Shown: positions 46,610 through 59,239, counted from the stretch's first letter. The stretch is DNA of 64,000 nucleotides from Bubalus kerabau (GCF_029407905.1 NC_073625.1:167482240-167546239); one strand, 5' to 3'. Notes: generated from the letters alone by a model not told the origin. A program made the numbers and translations.

Positions 46610-47630
46610 CTTGTTTAAATTGCTGAGTTTGGGGTGTCCTTTCTGTATTCTGGCAGTTTGTGGAGTTCTCTTTATTGTGGCATTTCCTCACTGTGTGTGG
46701 GTTTGTACAGGTGGCTTGTTACTGTTTCCTGATTAGGGAAGCTTGTGTCGATGTTCTGGTGGATGGAGCTGTATTTCTTCTCGCTGGAGTGTAATGAAAT
46801 GTCCAGTAATGTGTTATGAGATGTCTATGGTTTTGGGGTGACTTTGGGCAGCCTGTATCTCGAAGCTCAGGGCTGTGTTCCTTTGTTGCTGGAGAATTTG
46901 CTTGGTATGTCTTTCCCTGGAACTTGTTGGCCCTTGTGTGGTGCTTGGTTTCAGTGTCGGTATGGAGGCGTTTGATGAGCTCCTGTCAATTAATGTTCCT
47001 TGGAGTCAGGAGTTCCCTGGAGTCAGGGTTTGGACTTAAGCCTCCTACTTCCAGTTATCGGTCTTATTTTTACAGTAGCTTCAAAACTTCTCCTTCTATA
47101 CAGCACCATTGATTAAACATTACATTAAAGATGAAAAGTTTCTCTACTGTGAGGGTCACTCAGAGAGGTTCACATCGTTACATGGAGAAGAGAAGTGGGA
47201 GGAGGGAGTTAGAGGTGACCCAAATGAGATGAGGTGGAATCAATAGTGGAGAGGGTGGGCTAGCCAGTAGTCACTTCCTTATGTGCACTCCACAACTGGA
47301 CCGCTCAGAGGTGTTCACGGAGTTATACAGAGAAGAGAAGAAGGAGGCAGGAGACAGAGGTGGCCAGAAGGATAAAAGGGGGAAATGAAAAGGAGGGAGA
47401 CAGATCCAGCCAGTAATCAGTTCCCTAAGTGTTCTCCACCGTCTGGAACACACAGAAATTCACAGAGTTGGGTAGAGTAGAGAGGGGTTAGGGAGGAGAT
47501 ACAGGCGACCTGGTGGAGAAAACGGAGAGTCCAAAGGGAGAGAGAGCAGTCAAGCCAGTAATCTCGTTCCCTAGTGAAAAATGGGTCCTGAAGATTGGGT
47601 TCTTAAAGGTACAAAATTGGTAACAAATAC

Positions 47631-48780
47631 ATAAAAGCAAAAATTAAAAATCTAGAGTTTCAAAATTGGAATTTCAAAAATGCGATGTTAATGAAAAGAA
47701 GAAGGAAAAGAAAGAGAGAAAAAACGAACAAAGAAAAACATAAAAGCAAAAATTAAAAATCTAGAGTTTCAAAATTGGAATTTCAAAAATGCGATGTTAA
47801 TGAAAAGAAGAAGGAAAAGAAAGAGAGAAAAAACGAACAAAGAAAAACAAACAAGGTTGCGAAAATTATAAAGAAACTACAGGTACAAAATTGATAACTA
47901 ATACCAAAAAGCAAAAATTAAAAGAGTAGAGTTTGGAATTTCAAAAATACAATGTTAAAAAAAAAAAAAGGAAGAAAAATAAAGAGAGAAAACAAACAAA
48001 CCAGCAAAAACAATGTCGCAAAAATTATAAAGAAAATACAGGTACAAAATTGATATCAAATACCAAAAAGCATAAATTAAAAATCTTGAGTAGAGTTTGG
48101 AATTGCAGATATACGATGTTATATAAAAGAAGAAGAGAAAGAAACAGAGGGGAAAAAAAAAAGTCACAGAAATTATAAAAAAAAACTGTATGTACAAAAT
48201 TGATAACATATACCAAAAGGCTAAAATTAAAAATCTAGAGTAGAGTTTGGAATTTCAAAAATACGATGTTAAAGAAAAGAAGAAGGAAAAGAAAGAGAGA
48301 AAAAATGAACAAAGAAAAACAAACAAGGTCGCAAAAATTATAAAGAAACTACAGGTACAAAATTGATAACTAATACCAAAAAGCAAAAGTTAAAAATCTA
48401 GAGTAGAGTTTGGAATTTCAAAAATACAATGTTAAAAAAAGGAAGAAGAAAAATAAAGAGAGAAAACAAACAAACCAACAAAAACAATGTCGCAAAAATT
48501 ATAAAGAAAATACAGGTACAAAATTGATATCAAATACCAAAAAGCATAAATTAAAAATCTTGAGTGGAGTTTGGAACTGCAGATATACGATGTTATACAA
48601 AAGAAGAAGAGAAAGAAACAGAGGGGAAAAAAAAGTCACAGAAATTATGAAAAAAACTATAGGTACAAAATTGATAACATATACCAAAAGGCTAAAATTA
48701 AAAATCTAGAGTAGAGTTTGGAATTTCAAAAATACAATGTTAAAGAAATGAAGAAAAAGAAAAAAACAAAACAAAACACA
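47631..48780. repeat. A-rich nested tandem repeats in the L1 5' UTR
   Basis: An exact 109-bp tandem duplication (47631-47739, 47740-47848) is followed by a ~472-bp higher-order unit that begins at about 47859 and again at about 48331. Each large unit contains about three related subunits of roughly 150-160 bp marked by 'ggtacaaaattgata' and 'tagagtttggaatttc'. On the L1 sense strand the array is T-rich. Confidence 0.85.
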
Positions 48781-49149
48781 GTCAAAAAATTATAAAATAT
48801 ATATATGAACTTTGCTGAAGAAAAAAAAAACAGGGTCTTTTTTTTTCTTTTTTTTGCAAAGTAATAGTTATAAAAGTGAAAATTAAAGGACAATAGAGGA
48901 CTTAAAATTTTTTTTTTAATTAAAAAAAAAAGAAAGATTGATCGTAAAAATAGTAAAAATATATCTAGGTCTTTCTCTGGTTTTGTTGTGAGTATTGTGG
49001 GTTCAGTTCATTTTTGACTAGTTCCTTGGTCTGACTTATATTTCTCAAGATCTATAGGCCCCTTCCTATGTAGTTCGTAGTAACCACAGGGTTTTAATCT
49101 ATGGCCTGTAGCTTCCTGTAGCTACAGGCGTTTCCCTCTGTTATAGCTT

Positions 49150-50394
49150 CTTCTGTTTGCTGGTCTCTTCAGTGTCTGGTTCCCGCCCTGACACAAAGGG
49201 GACGGTGGAGGACACTATTTTTTTTATTTTATTTAGGCTCACTTATTCATCCGCGCTGTGGGGAGGGAGGGAGGGGTGCTGCAAACAGATAACACTGGCG
49301 TGCGCTTGCAGTGCCTCAGCCACACTGGGTCTGCCCCTGCTCACGGCGCGTGTAGCCTCCCTGCCCACACTGCTCGGGCTCTAGGTTGTTCCGCCGGGAA
49401 CAATCAGAGGCCGGCCCTGGGCTGCATGTACCTCCCAGGTCCAAGCCGCTCAGGTTCAGGCACTCGGGTAGTCCTCAGAGGCGCAGACTTGGTTGGGCCT
49501 GCGTTTTGTGCTCTTCCCAGATCCGAGCAGCTCAGGTGATGTGTTTGGCGGGCGCCAATGCTGCGACTTATCACCTCCCCGCCACTCGGTTATCTGGGTG
49601 TAAAACCGGCGCACCTTCTCAGGCAGATGTTGACCGTCCAGACCCCCAAGAAGTTTTAGTTAGCAAAGAAGCCTGCTTATAGTTTTATAGATAGTGTCTC
49701 TCTGGGGCTGCGATTGCCCGCTTCCGGCTCTGGCTGCCTGTCACCGGAGGGGGAAGGTCTGCAACTGGCTATCTCTGTTCAGTCCTTTGTTGCGTGCACG
49801 GGCCTGGCACTGTCTTAGGTTAGGGCTGGCTTTTCGCGTGGTAGATATCCCACAGTCTGGTTTGCTAGCCCAAATTATTTCGCTCAGATAGCGCTCAGGA
49901 CATTCGGGCCGATTCTTACCCTAAGGGACACAGCCCGCGCCGCGCTTCCCTGCCCAGCCCCCGCTTGCTAATGCTGTGTGCAGGCGTCTGCGCTGCTTCT
50001 CCGCTGGGGGAGTTACCGTAGGGCTCACAATCTGCGATTTTTAATTGTTTATTTATTTTTTTCCTCCCTTTTATGTTGCCCTCTCTGCTTCCAAAGCTCG
50101 GCACAGATTCGGCAGTGAGAAGGTTTCCTGGTGTTTGGAAACTTCTCTCTCTTTTAAGACTCCCTTCCCGGGACGGAACTCCGTCCCTCCCTCTTTTGTC
50201 TCTTTTTTTGTCTTTTATATTTTTTCCTACCTCCTTTCGAAGAGTTGGGTTGCTTTTCTGGGTGCCTGATGTCCTCTGCCGGCATTCAGAAGTTGTTTTG
50301 TGAAATTTACTCGACGTTTAAATGCTCTTTTGATGAATTTGTGGGGGAGAAAGTGTTCTCCCCATCCTACTCCTCCGCCATCTTGGCTCCTCCC
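49150..50394 (-). promoter_or_regulatory. L1 5'-UTR promoter region, CpG-rich, with YY1-type site
   Basis: The only GC/CpG-rich stretch in the window ('cacggcgcgtgtag', 'cccgcgccgcgc'). At the very 5' end of the element the minus strand reads CAAGATGGC (plus strand gccatcttg, 50377-50385), the motif bound by YY1 that positions L1 transcription starts. Promoter activity is known for L1 5' UTRs; here it is inferred. Confidence 0.75.
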
Positions 50395-50395
50395 C

Positions 50396-52230
50396 TACAA
50401 TTTTAATTATATATATGCACCCAATACAGGATCACTCCAATATATAAGATAAATGCTAACACTTATAGGAGGAAAAATTGATAGTAGCACAATAACAGTG
50501 GGGGTACTTTAATACCCCACTTACATCAGCAGTAAGTGGGGTAGTTCATCTAGAACAGAAAATCAGTTAGTAAACACAGGCGTTAAATAAACATTAAACT
50601 AGATACACTTAGTTGGAGAAGGAAATGGCAACCCACTCCAGTGTTCTTGCCTGGAGAATCCCAGGGACGGGGGAGCCTGGTGGGCTGCCGTCTATGGGGT
50701 CGTGCAGAGTCGAACATGACTGATGCGACTTAGCAGCAGCAGCATCAGATACACTTAATTGATATTTATAAGAGCATTCCATTCAAAGGCAGCAGAATAC
50801 ATAATCTTCTCAAGTGCACATGGACTGTTCTCTAGGATAGATCACATACTGGGCCATAAAGCAAGACTTGGTAAATTTAACAAAATTAAAATCATATCTA
50901 GTATCTTTTATGACCAAAATACTATGAGATTAGAAATCAACTATAAGAAAAATACTTAAAACTGGGCTAAACTCTATGGTACTAAACATCAATAGATCAC
51001 TGAAGAAATCAAACAGGAAATCAAAAAAAATCTAAAGACAAATGAAAACAAACAAACAAAAATCATGATCCAAAATCTATGGGATGCAGCAAAAGCATTT
51101 CTGAGATGAAAGGTTTTAGTTACTTCAGGAAACAGGAAAAATTTCTGATAAACTATCTGACCTTACACTTAAATCAACTAGAGAAAGAAGAAGAAGAAAA
51201 AGAAGAAAACTATAGTAGAAGAAATAAAGATCAGACCATAAATAAATGAAGTAGAGATGAAGAGAACACTGGAAAAGATCAATGAAACTAACAGCTGGTT
51301 CTTTTAAAAAAGAAAATTGATAAACCTTTAGCCAGATTCATTAAGAAAAAAAGGGAGAGGAGTCATATCAATGAAATTAGAAATGAAAAAAAAGTTACAA
51401 CTGACACCACGTAAATACAAATTATCTTAAGAGACACCTATGATCAACTACAAGTAACTGAATGCCAATAGAATGAACAACTTAGAAGAAATGGATAAAT
51501 TATTAGAAAGGTCCAGTCTCCCAAGACTGAACCATGAAGAAATAAAAAATATTAACGGACAAGATTGGGCACATTCATGGTGGTAGGCTGTAAACTAGAA
51601 AATATTAACAGACCAATCACATGTATTTAAATCAAATCTGTGATTACAAAATTCCCCACAAATAAAAGTCCAGGCCCAGATGGCTTCATAGACAAATTTT
51701 GTCAAACATTTAAAGAGTTAGTATCTCTTCTTCTGAAGCTATTCCAAAAAATAACAGAGAAAGGAACACTCTAAAACTCATTCTATGAGGCTACCACCAT
51801 CACCCTGATAGCAAAACAAAACAAAGATACCACAAGAGAAGAAAATTACAGGAAACTTCTTAAAAAACTAAAAATAGAATTACCATATGATACAGCAATC
51901 CCACTCCTGAGCATATATCTAGATAAATTCATAATTCAAAAAGATACATGCAACCCAGAGTTCATCACAGCACTGTTTACTATAGCCAAGACATGACTCT
52001 ACATATGGTACAACCTAAATGTCCATTGAGAGATGAATGGATAAAGAAAATGTGGTACATACATATAATGGAATATTGCTCAGTCATAAAAAAGAATAAA
52101 ATAATGCCATTAGCAGCAACATAGGTGAAGTAAGTCAAAGAAAGAAAGATATATGATGTCACTTGTATGTGGAAGCTATTATAAATATGATACAAATGAA
52201 CTTATTTATAAAATTGGAGGATAAGGTCTA
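50396..52230 (+). mobile_element. Older sense L1, right half (ORF2 with deletion, 3' end)
   Basis: Continues the L1 at 39449-41461: endonuclease region ('gatagatcacatactgggcc' at 50836), then ORF2 up to 'accaccatcaccctgatagc' (51792). At about 51855 it jumps to the ORF2 3' end ('agcaatcccactcctgagca'), losing most of RT, and ends near 52230. Frames are broken throughout. Confidence 0.8.
50615..50746 (+). mobile_element. Bov-A monomer SINE with 14-bp TSD
   Basis: One sense Bov-A unit with a (CAG)n tail. The flanks agatacacttagtt (50601-50614) and agatacacttaatt (50747-50760) show that the monomer itself was inserted by retrotransposition. Confidence 0.93.
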
Positions 52231-52240
52231 TTAAAGCAGG

Positions 52241-52335
52241 AATATTTATTGATGCCTAATATAACATCAGGCATTAAGCTAAATACTGGGCATACAGTTT
52301 TGAATGACACAACATAATTCCTCCTTCATATTAAG
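52241..52335 (-). mobile_element. Probable L2 LINE 3' end
   Basis: 'tttattgatgcctaatataa', 'aggcattaagctaaatactg' and 'gcatacagttttgaatgaca' follow the antisense L2 3' terminus in order. Confidence 0.5.
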
Positions 52336-52751
52336 AAGAATTCATCTCAAATTCACTGCTCCTGCCATTTTTTTTTTTTTTTTTTATCAAAGGTACTGCT
52401 CCTCCCATTGTTTTTGTGTAGGAAAGAGATGATGAGCTTCTTGTGAATAAAAAATAGTGTTGCATGAGAGGAGCACAGGTGATTTACCTATAGTTACAGC
52501 TGGGAAGAAAGCAGGATATGACTTATTGTACCTTTCAAATGCCAACTAGTAAAGCTATTGTCCTCAATAAGCTTAGAGCAGGAGTTCCTGTTAAATGTGG
52601 CTACATAAGAGACTTTTGAACTACTTAATCCCACAGATGCTCTGAATCTACATATGGAGCAATTCCCTCTAAAAGAAATCCAAAAGCTAGCTAACTCTTA
52701 AAAATCAAGTGAATGAGAAAACAAATCCACATTAAAATGAATTGACATTAT
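52336..52751. other. Single-copy DNA
   Basis: T-run at about 52369-52385. No recognised repeat or gene. Confidence 0.45.
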
Positions 52752-53123
52752 CTGGTGATGGAGAAGACTCTTGAGAGTCTCTTGGACTGCAAGGAGATCA
52801 AACCAGTCAATCCTGAAGAAAGTCAAACCTGAATATTCATTGGAAGCACTGATGCTGAGGCTGATGCTCCTGATATGAAAAGCCATCTTTGGCCACCTGA
52901 TGTGCAAAGCCAACTCACTGGAAAAGACCCTGAAGCTGGGAGGGAGTGAAGGCAAAAGGAGAAGGGGTGGCAGAGGATGAGATGATTAGACAGCATCACC
53001 AACTCAATGGACATGAATTCGAGCAAACTCTGGAAGATAGTAAAGGACAGAAGAGCCTGGTGTGCTACAGTTCATGGGGGTCACAAAGAGTTGGACATGA
53101 CTTAGTGACTGAAAAACAACAAC
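52752..53123 (+). mobile_element. Diverged BovB 3'-end fragment
   Basis: Sense, old copy: 'ggagaagactcttgagagtc', 'gaaaagaccctgaagctggg', 'gcagaggatgagatgattag', ending 'gactgaaaaacaacaac'. The tail is degraded to an A/C-rich run rather than (ACTGA)n. Confidence 0.85.
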
Positions 53124-53523
53124 CATGAAGGGAGCTTAGGAACATGTCTGGCACCTTACATGTTGTAGGCCAGAGGACACATACTGGCTCTGATGACCAG
53201 CAGGACTTGTGTTTGGGTTCAGTTGGATTGTGGCAGGAAAAAGGACAGTTTGTGGCTGGCTGCCCCCAAGACTCAGCACAGAGGAGGCAGACACACACTA
53301 ATTTCTTAGCAAAAGAGGTCTATTTGAATACTTCAAGAGCTTCTGCCTAAGGGTCCTACTTCTAATCAGTCTGCATCTAGATGCTAAAAGTAAGATCATC
53401 CACCCGTTTGGGACATTGAAAGGTCTTGGCACACTTGTAACTACTGGGAGCCCCAAGAACAAATAAGGTTGTTCACACAAATACAGAGGTTTGAGAAACA
53501 ACCAATGGATAGGACCCAGCTAA
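53124..53523. other. Unassigned, possibly L1 5' UTR
   Basis: Moderately GC sequence ('gctggctgcccccaagactc') lying just 5' of a sense L1. It may be the 5' UTR of that L1, but I cannot support this firmly. Confidence 0.35.
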
Positions 53524-55114
53524 ACAATACACAGAAACTAACAGAGAGAAACAAACAGGAATATTAAAAAAAAAAAAAAAAAAGATAAAACTCCAGAAAC
53601 AATTCTAATAAGAGTTCAATGTAATTATCATAAAGATGCTCACTGTAAAGATGCTCACTTTATAGTCTATAAAGAGAAGTCTATAGAGAAATGCATGAAA
53701 AAATGAAAATTTCAAGAGATGAAAATATAAGTACCAAACGAAGCAGAGAGCTGAAAAACACAATAATTAACTAAAAAAATAAATAGAGGAATTTGAAAGC
53801 AGACTAGGGGAAGTGCAAGAAGTGGTCAGTGAACTTTAAGACAGGACCCCTCTGAAAAAAGAATGCAGATAGTATTAGGGACATCATCAAGTGGACACAT
53901 ATTTCCGTCAGAGGGGTCTCAGAAGAAGAAAACAGAGAAAAAGGCAGAAACATTATTTGAAGAATAATAGCTGAAAATTTTCCTAAGCTGGGGAAGGAAA
54001 CAAACATCCAGATCCAATAAGACTAAAAAGATCCAGACAAGATGCACTCAAAATGACCAAACTAAGACATATTATAATTAAACTGCTAAAATTTAAAGAC
54101 AAAGAGAGTATCTTTAAAGCAGCAATACAACCTTTTATGTACAAGGGAATCCCCATAAGACTATCAGCAGATTTTTATTTAGAAACTTGCAGACCAAAAG
54201 GAGGTGATCAATATAGTCAAAGTGCTGAAAAAGAAAGCAAACTGCAAGCAAGGAATAGTCTACCCAGAAAAGTCTTTCACATTTGAAGAAGAAATACAGA
54301 GTTTTCTGGAGAAGCGAAAGGTGAAGGAGTTCATCACAACTAGTCTGATCTTGGAAGAAATAGTAAAGGGAATTCTTCAAGTTGAAACAGAAGGGCACTA
54401 ATTAGTAACAGAAAAGTGTATCAAAGTATAAATCTTAATGGTGAAATTTAATATATAGTTAAATCGGAATACTCTAATGTTGTAACGGGTGGTGAGTAAA
54501 TCACTTATAAATCTACTAAGGTTAAAAGACAAAAATAGTAAAACTACCTATAAGTACTATAATTTGTTAATGAATACAAAGGACCAAAGGATGTAAACTG
54601 TGACAACAAAAGCAATATGATAGGGAAGAGTAAAAGGCTATAGCTTTAATATGCATTCAAATATAAGTTGTTATGAACTTAAGTAGGCTATTATAAAAAT
54701 ACAAGATGATTTACATAAGCTTTATGGTAACTCCAAAGCAAAAATTTATAATTGATACACAAAATATTAAGGGAAAGGAACTAAACATACCACTGTACAA
54801 AATCAAATCACAGAGGAAAGAGATACAAATGACTTGCACAACAGCCAAAAACAATTTTAAATAGGAATAGTAAGCCCACCCTTACCAATAATCACTTTAA
54901 ATATTAATGGATTGAATTCTTCAATCAAAAGACAGGATGCTGAATGGATAAAAATCTAACTATTGGCTGCGATAAGGGACTTACTTCTGTTATAAGAACA
55001 CACACAGATTAAAAATGAAGAGATGGAAAAAATTACTCCATGCAAAATGAAACTGAATTAAACAGGGGAAAATGTACTTATGTCAGACAAAAGAGGCTTT
55101 AATCCAAAGACCAT

Positions 55115-57432
55115 CAGATCAGATCAGTTGACAGTCGTGACTGACTCTTTGCGACCCCATGAATCCCAGCACGCCAGGCCTCCCTGTCCATCACCAACTC
55201 CCAGAGTTCACTCAGACTCATGTTCATCGAGTCAGTGATGCCATCCAGCCATCTCATCCTCTGTCGTCCCCTTCTCCTCTTGCCCCCAATCCCTCCCAGC
55301 ATCAGAGTCTTTTCCAATGAGTCAACTCTTCGCATGAGGTGGCCAAAGTACTGGAGTTTCAGCTTTAGCATCATTTCTTCCAAAGAAATCCCAGGGCTGA
55401 TCTCCTTCGGAATGGACTGGTTGGATCTCCTTGCAGTCCAAGGGACTCTCAAGAGTCTTCTCCAACTCCACAGTTCAAAAGCATCAGTTCTTTGGCGCTC
55501 AGCCTTCTTCACAGTCCAACTCTCACATCCATACATGACCACAGGAAAAACCATAGCCTTGACTAGACGAACCTTTGTTGGCAAAGTAATGTCTCTGCTT
55601 TTGAATATGCTATCTAGGTTGGTCATAACTTTCCTTCCAAGGAGTAAGCATCTTTTAATTTCATGGCTGTAGTCACCATCTGCAGTGATTTTGGAGCCCA
55701 GAAAAATAAAGTCTGACACTGTTTCCACTGTTTCCCCATCTATTTCCCATGAAGTGATGGGACTGGATGCCATGATCTTCGTTTTCTGAATGTTAAGCTT
55801 TAGGCCAACTTTTTCACTCTCCACTTTCACCTTCAAAAGAGGCTTTTTAGTTCCTCTTCACTTTCTGCCATAAGGGTGGTGTCATCTGCATATCTGAGGT
55901 TATTGATATTTCTCCTGGCAATCTTGATTCCAGCTTGTGTTTCTTCCAGTCCAGCGTTTCTCATGATGTACTCTGCATATAAGTTAAATAAACAAGGTGA
56001 CAATATACAGCCTTGATGTACTCCTTTTCCTATTTGGAACCAGTCTGTTGTTCCATGTCCAGTTCTAACTGTTGCTTCCTGACCTGCATACAAATTTCTC
56101 AAGAGGCAGATCAGGTGGTCTGGTATTCCCATCTCTTTCAGAATTTTCCACAGTTTATTGTGATCCACACAGTCAAAGGCTTTGGCATACTCAATAAAGC
56201 AGAAATACATGTTTTTTGGAACTCTCTTGCTTTTTCGATGATCCAGTGGATGTTGGCAATTTGATCTCTGGTTCCTCTGCCTTTTCTAAAACCAGCTTGA
56301 ACATCAGGAAGTTCACGGTTCACATATTGCTGAAGCCTGGCTTGGAGAATTTTGAGCATTACTTTACTAGCGTGTGAGATGAGTGCAATTGTGCGGTAGT
56401 TTGAGCATTCTTTGGCATTGTCTTTCTTTGGGATTGGAATGAAAACTGACCTTTTCCAGTCTTGTGGCCACTGCTGAGTTTTCCAAATGTGCTGGCATAT
56501 TGAGTGCAGCACTTTCACAGCATCATCTTTCAGGATGTGGAATAGCTCAACTGGAATTCCATCACCTCCACTAGCTTTGTTCGTAGTAATGCTTTCTAAG
56601 GCCCACTTGACTTCACATTCCAGGATGTCTGGCTCTAGGTCAGTGATCACACCATCAGATTATCTGGGTCGTGAAGATCTTTTTTGTACAGTTTTTCTGT
56701 GTATTCTTGCCATCTCTTCTTAATATCTTCTGCTTCTGTTAGGTCCATACCATTTCTGTCCTTTATCAAGCCCATCTTTGCATGAAATGTTCCTTTGGTA
56801 TCTCTGATTTTCTTGAAGAGATCTCTAGTCTTTCCCATTCTGTTGTTTTCCTCTATTTCTTTGCATTGATCGCTGAAGAAGGCTTTCTTATCTCTTCTTG
56901 CTATTCTTTGGAACTCTGTATTCAGATGTTTATATCTTTCGTTTTCTCCTTTGCTTTTCACTTCTCTTCCTTTCACAGCTGTTTGTAAGGCCTCCCCAGA
57001 CAGCCATTTTGCTTTTATGCATTTCTTTTCCATGAGGATGGTCTTGATCCTTGTCTCCTGTACAATGTCACGAACCTCATTCCATAGCTCATCAGGCACT
57101 CTATCTATCAGATCTAGGCCCTTAAGTCTATTTCTCACTTCCACTGTATAATCATAAGGGATTTGATTTAGGTCATACCTGAATGGGCTAGTGGTTTTCC
57201 CTACTTTCTTCAATTTAAGTCTGAATTTGGCAATAATGAGTTCATGATCTGAGCCACAGTCAGCTCCTGGTCTTGTTTTTGCTGACTGTATAGAGCTTTT
57301 CCATCTTTGGCTGCAAAGAATATAATCAATCTGATTTCGGTGTTGACCATCTGGTGATGTCCATGTATAGAGTCTTCTCTTGTGTTGTTGGAAGGGGGTG
57401 TTTGTTATGACCAGTGCATTTGGTCATTTACG
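55115..57432 (-). mobile_element. BovB LINE, 2.3 kb, near-consensus, perfect 9-bp TSD
   Basis: Antisense BovB with an (AGATC)-type tail at the left edge and a 5' truncation at the right ('gttatgaccagtgc'). The 9-mer aaagaccat lies at 55106-55114 and 57433-57441. It is the longest uninterrupted BovB in the window and inserted into an old L1. Confidence 0.96.
55117..57213 (-). pseudogene. BovB ORF2 (pre-RT, RT, C-terminal), three frameshifts
   Basis: The RTE-clade polyprotein is readable over nearly 700 codons in four overlapping frames: 57213-56647 (linker between endonuclease and RT, 'QVPYDYTVEVRN'-like start), 56650-56138 (RT fingers, 'KRSVFIPIPKKDNAKECSNY'), 56210-55833 (palm: 'AKAFDCVDHN', 'GVHQGCILSPCLFN', 'RYADDTTLMA') and 55836-55117 (thumb and C-terminal, 'WTARRSNQSI'). 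Each change is explained by a small indel, near 56650, 56213 and 55835. The catalytic YADD is kept. The G-R-Q-G motif of other copies reads GVHQG here. Endonuclease is lost by 5' truncation, so it is inactive. Confidence 0.9.
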
Positions 57433-59030
57433 AAAGACCATAGTAAGAGACAAAGGAGATTATTATACAATTATAAAGGCATCAATCTAACAAGAGGATA
57501 TAACATTTGTAAATATTCATTCACCCAACATAGTAGCACTACATATATAAAGCAAATGTTAACAGAGGTGACCAGAGAACAGACAGCAATACAAAAATAG
57601 TGAAGGACTTCAATTCATTTTCAACAAAGCATAGATCATCAACACAAAGTATCAGTAAGGAGACAGAGCACTCGAACAGTTACAGAAGATCCATTCCAAA
57701 ATCACAGAATTAACATTATTTTTAAGTGCACTTAGAACATTCTTCAGGATTTACCATATTTTAGGCCACAAAACAAGCCATGGTAAATTTTAAAACACTG
57801 AAATCACATCAGGCATCTTTTTGGTCTACAATACAAAACCAGATCAATTTTAAGAAGAAAAAAATCTGGAAAATTCAAAAATATTTGAAAATTAAATTTT
57901 TACTACTGTAAAACCAATATGTCAAATAAGAAATTAAAAAAAAATAATAAAAAATCTTGAGACAAATGATGATGGAAATACAACATGCCAAAACTTATAT
58001 GGGATCCAGCATAAGCAGTTCTAAAAGGGAAATTTACAGTGATAAATAGCTGTGTCAAAAATAAAGTCTCAAACAACCTAAATTTACACCTCGAGGAGCT
58101 AGAAAAAGAAAAGCTAATTAAGTTCAAAGTTAGTAGAATGAAGAAAACAACAAAGATTAGAGAGTAAATAAATGAAAAAGAATAAAGAGACAATAGAAGA
58201 GATTAATAAACTAAGAGCCGGTCTTTTGAAACAATAAAATAGAAAAACCATAGCTAGAGTCATCCAGAAAAAAAGAGGACTTCAATTTAATTAGAAATGA
58301 GAGAGATGTTGTAAGAGGAGACAATACCATAGAAAGAAACATGTAAGAATCATAAGAGACTAATATATGCCAGCAAACTAGACAACCCAGAAAAATAATG
58401 TCCTAAAAAGATACAATATACTAAAACTAATTTACGGACAAATAGAAAATCTGAACAGACCAAGTATTTGAAAGGAGATGGAATCAGTAATCCAAAACCC
58501 CTCTATAGCTTTCTAATCCCTCTAAGGATCAGATGGTTTTGCTGGTGAATTGTATTAAAAAAAATTAAAAATTACCAATCCATTCAAACTTTTCCAAAAA
58601 CCAGAAGAGGAGGGAACATTTCTAAACAAACTTTACTAGCCCAGTTTTATTCTGATACTAAAACTAAACAAGGCTACTACCAAAACAAAAACAAAAACAA
58701 AAACAGGCCAGTATTTCTGAAGAACACAAATACAAAACTTTGCAAAATATTAGCAAACAAAATTCAACTACGCAGTCAAAGATCATTTACCATGATTAAG
58801 TGGGATTTCAGAGATGCAAGGATGTTCAACATCTGCAAATCAATGTGGTATATCACATTAATAAAATGAAGGGTAAAAATCATATGTCCTTTTAATAGAA
58901 GCAAAAAAAAGCATTTGACAAAATTCAACAACCAATTATGATAAAAAAAAAATCTCAATAAAGTGGGTGTAGAGGGAACATGCCTCAAAATAATAAAAGC
59001 TGTATATCACAAACCTATAGTCAACAGTTT

Positions 59031-59239
59031 GAGTGAGTGAAGTTGCCCAGTCGTGTCCAACTCTTTGTGACCCCATGGACTGTAGCTCACCAGGCTCCTC
59101 TGTCCATGGGATTCTCCAGGCAAGAGTACTGGAGTGGGTTGCCATTTCCTTCTCCAGGGGATCTTCCCAACCCGGGGATCGAACCCAGGTCTCCCACATT
59201 GCAGGCAGACTCTTTAACCTCTGAGCCACCAGGGAAGGC
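59031..59239 (-). mobile_element. Bov-tA SINE with 6-bp TSD
   Basis: Antisense copy with a clear Bov-A part and tRNA-Glu-like head ('ggatcgaacccaggtctccc', 'gagccaccagggaaggcc'). cagttt flanks it at 59025-59030 and 59240-59245, and the L1 reads through when it is removed. Confidence 0.92.

Larger units (their letters stand above)
41472..50394 (-). mobile_element. Apparently full-length L1_BT-type LINE with TSD, inactivated
   Basis: An 8.9-kb minus-strand L1 with all parts: T-rich (poly-A) end and 3' UTR (41472-41822), ORF2 (41823-45631), 51-bp spacer, ORF1 (45683-46609), and a 3.8-kb 5' UTR ending in the CpG-rich promoter and 'gccatcttggctcctcccc' (50377-50395). It is flanked by ctacaatttta at 41461-41471 and 50395-50405. 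It lies inside, and opposite to, an older sense L1. Both ORFs are broken by few lesions, so it is relatively young. Confidence 0.95.

Noticed and set aside
43529..46736. Many plus-strand hydrophobic frames that look like membrane proteins
   Set aside because: They are the antisense shadow of the A-rich L1 ORF1 and ORF2, which gives Phe/Ile/Leu-rich translations.
47631..48780. Array of regular repeats resembling CRISPR or satellite DNA
   Set aside because: Units are ~109, ~155 and ~472 bp, A-rich, without spacer/repeat alternation, and lie inside an L1 5' UTR of a mammalian genome.
49150..50394. CpG island of a host gene promoter
   Set aside because: The CpG-rich block ends exactly at the L1 5' terminus and TSD, so it belongs to the L1 promoter.
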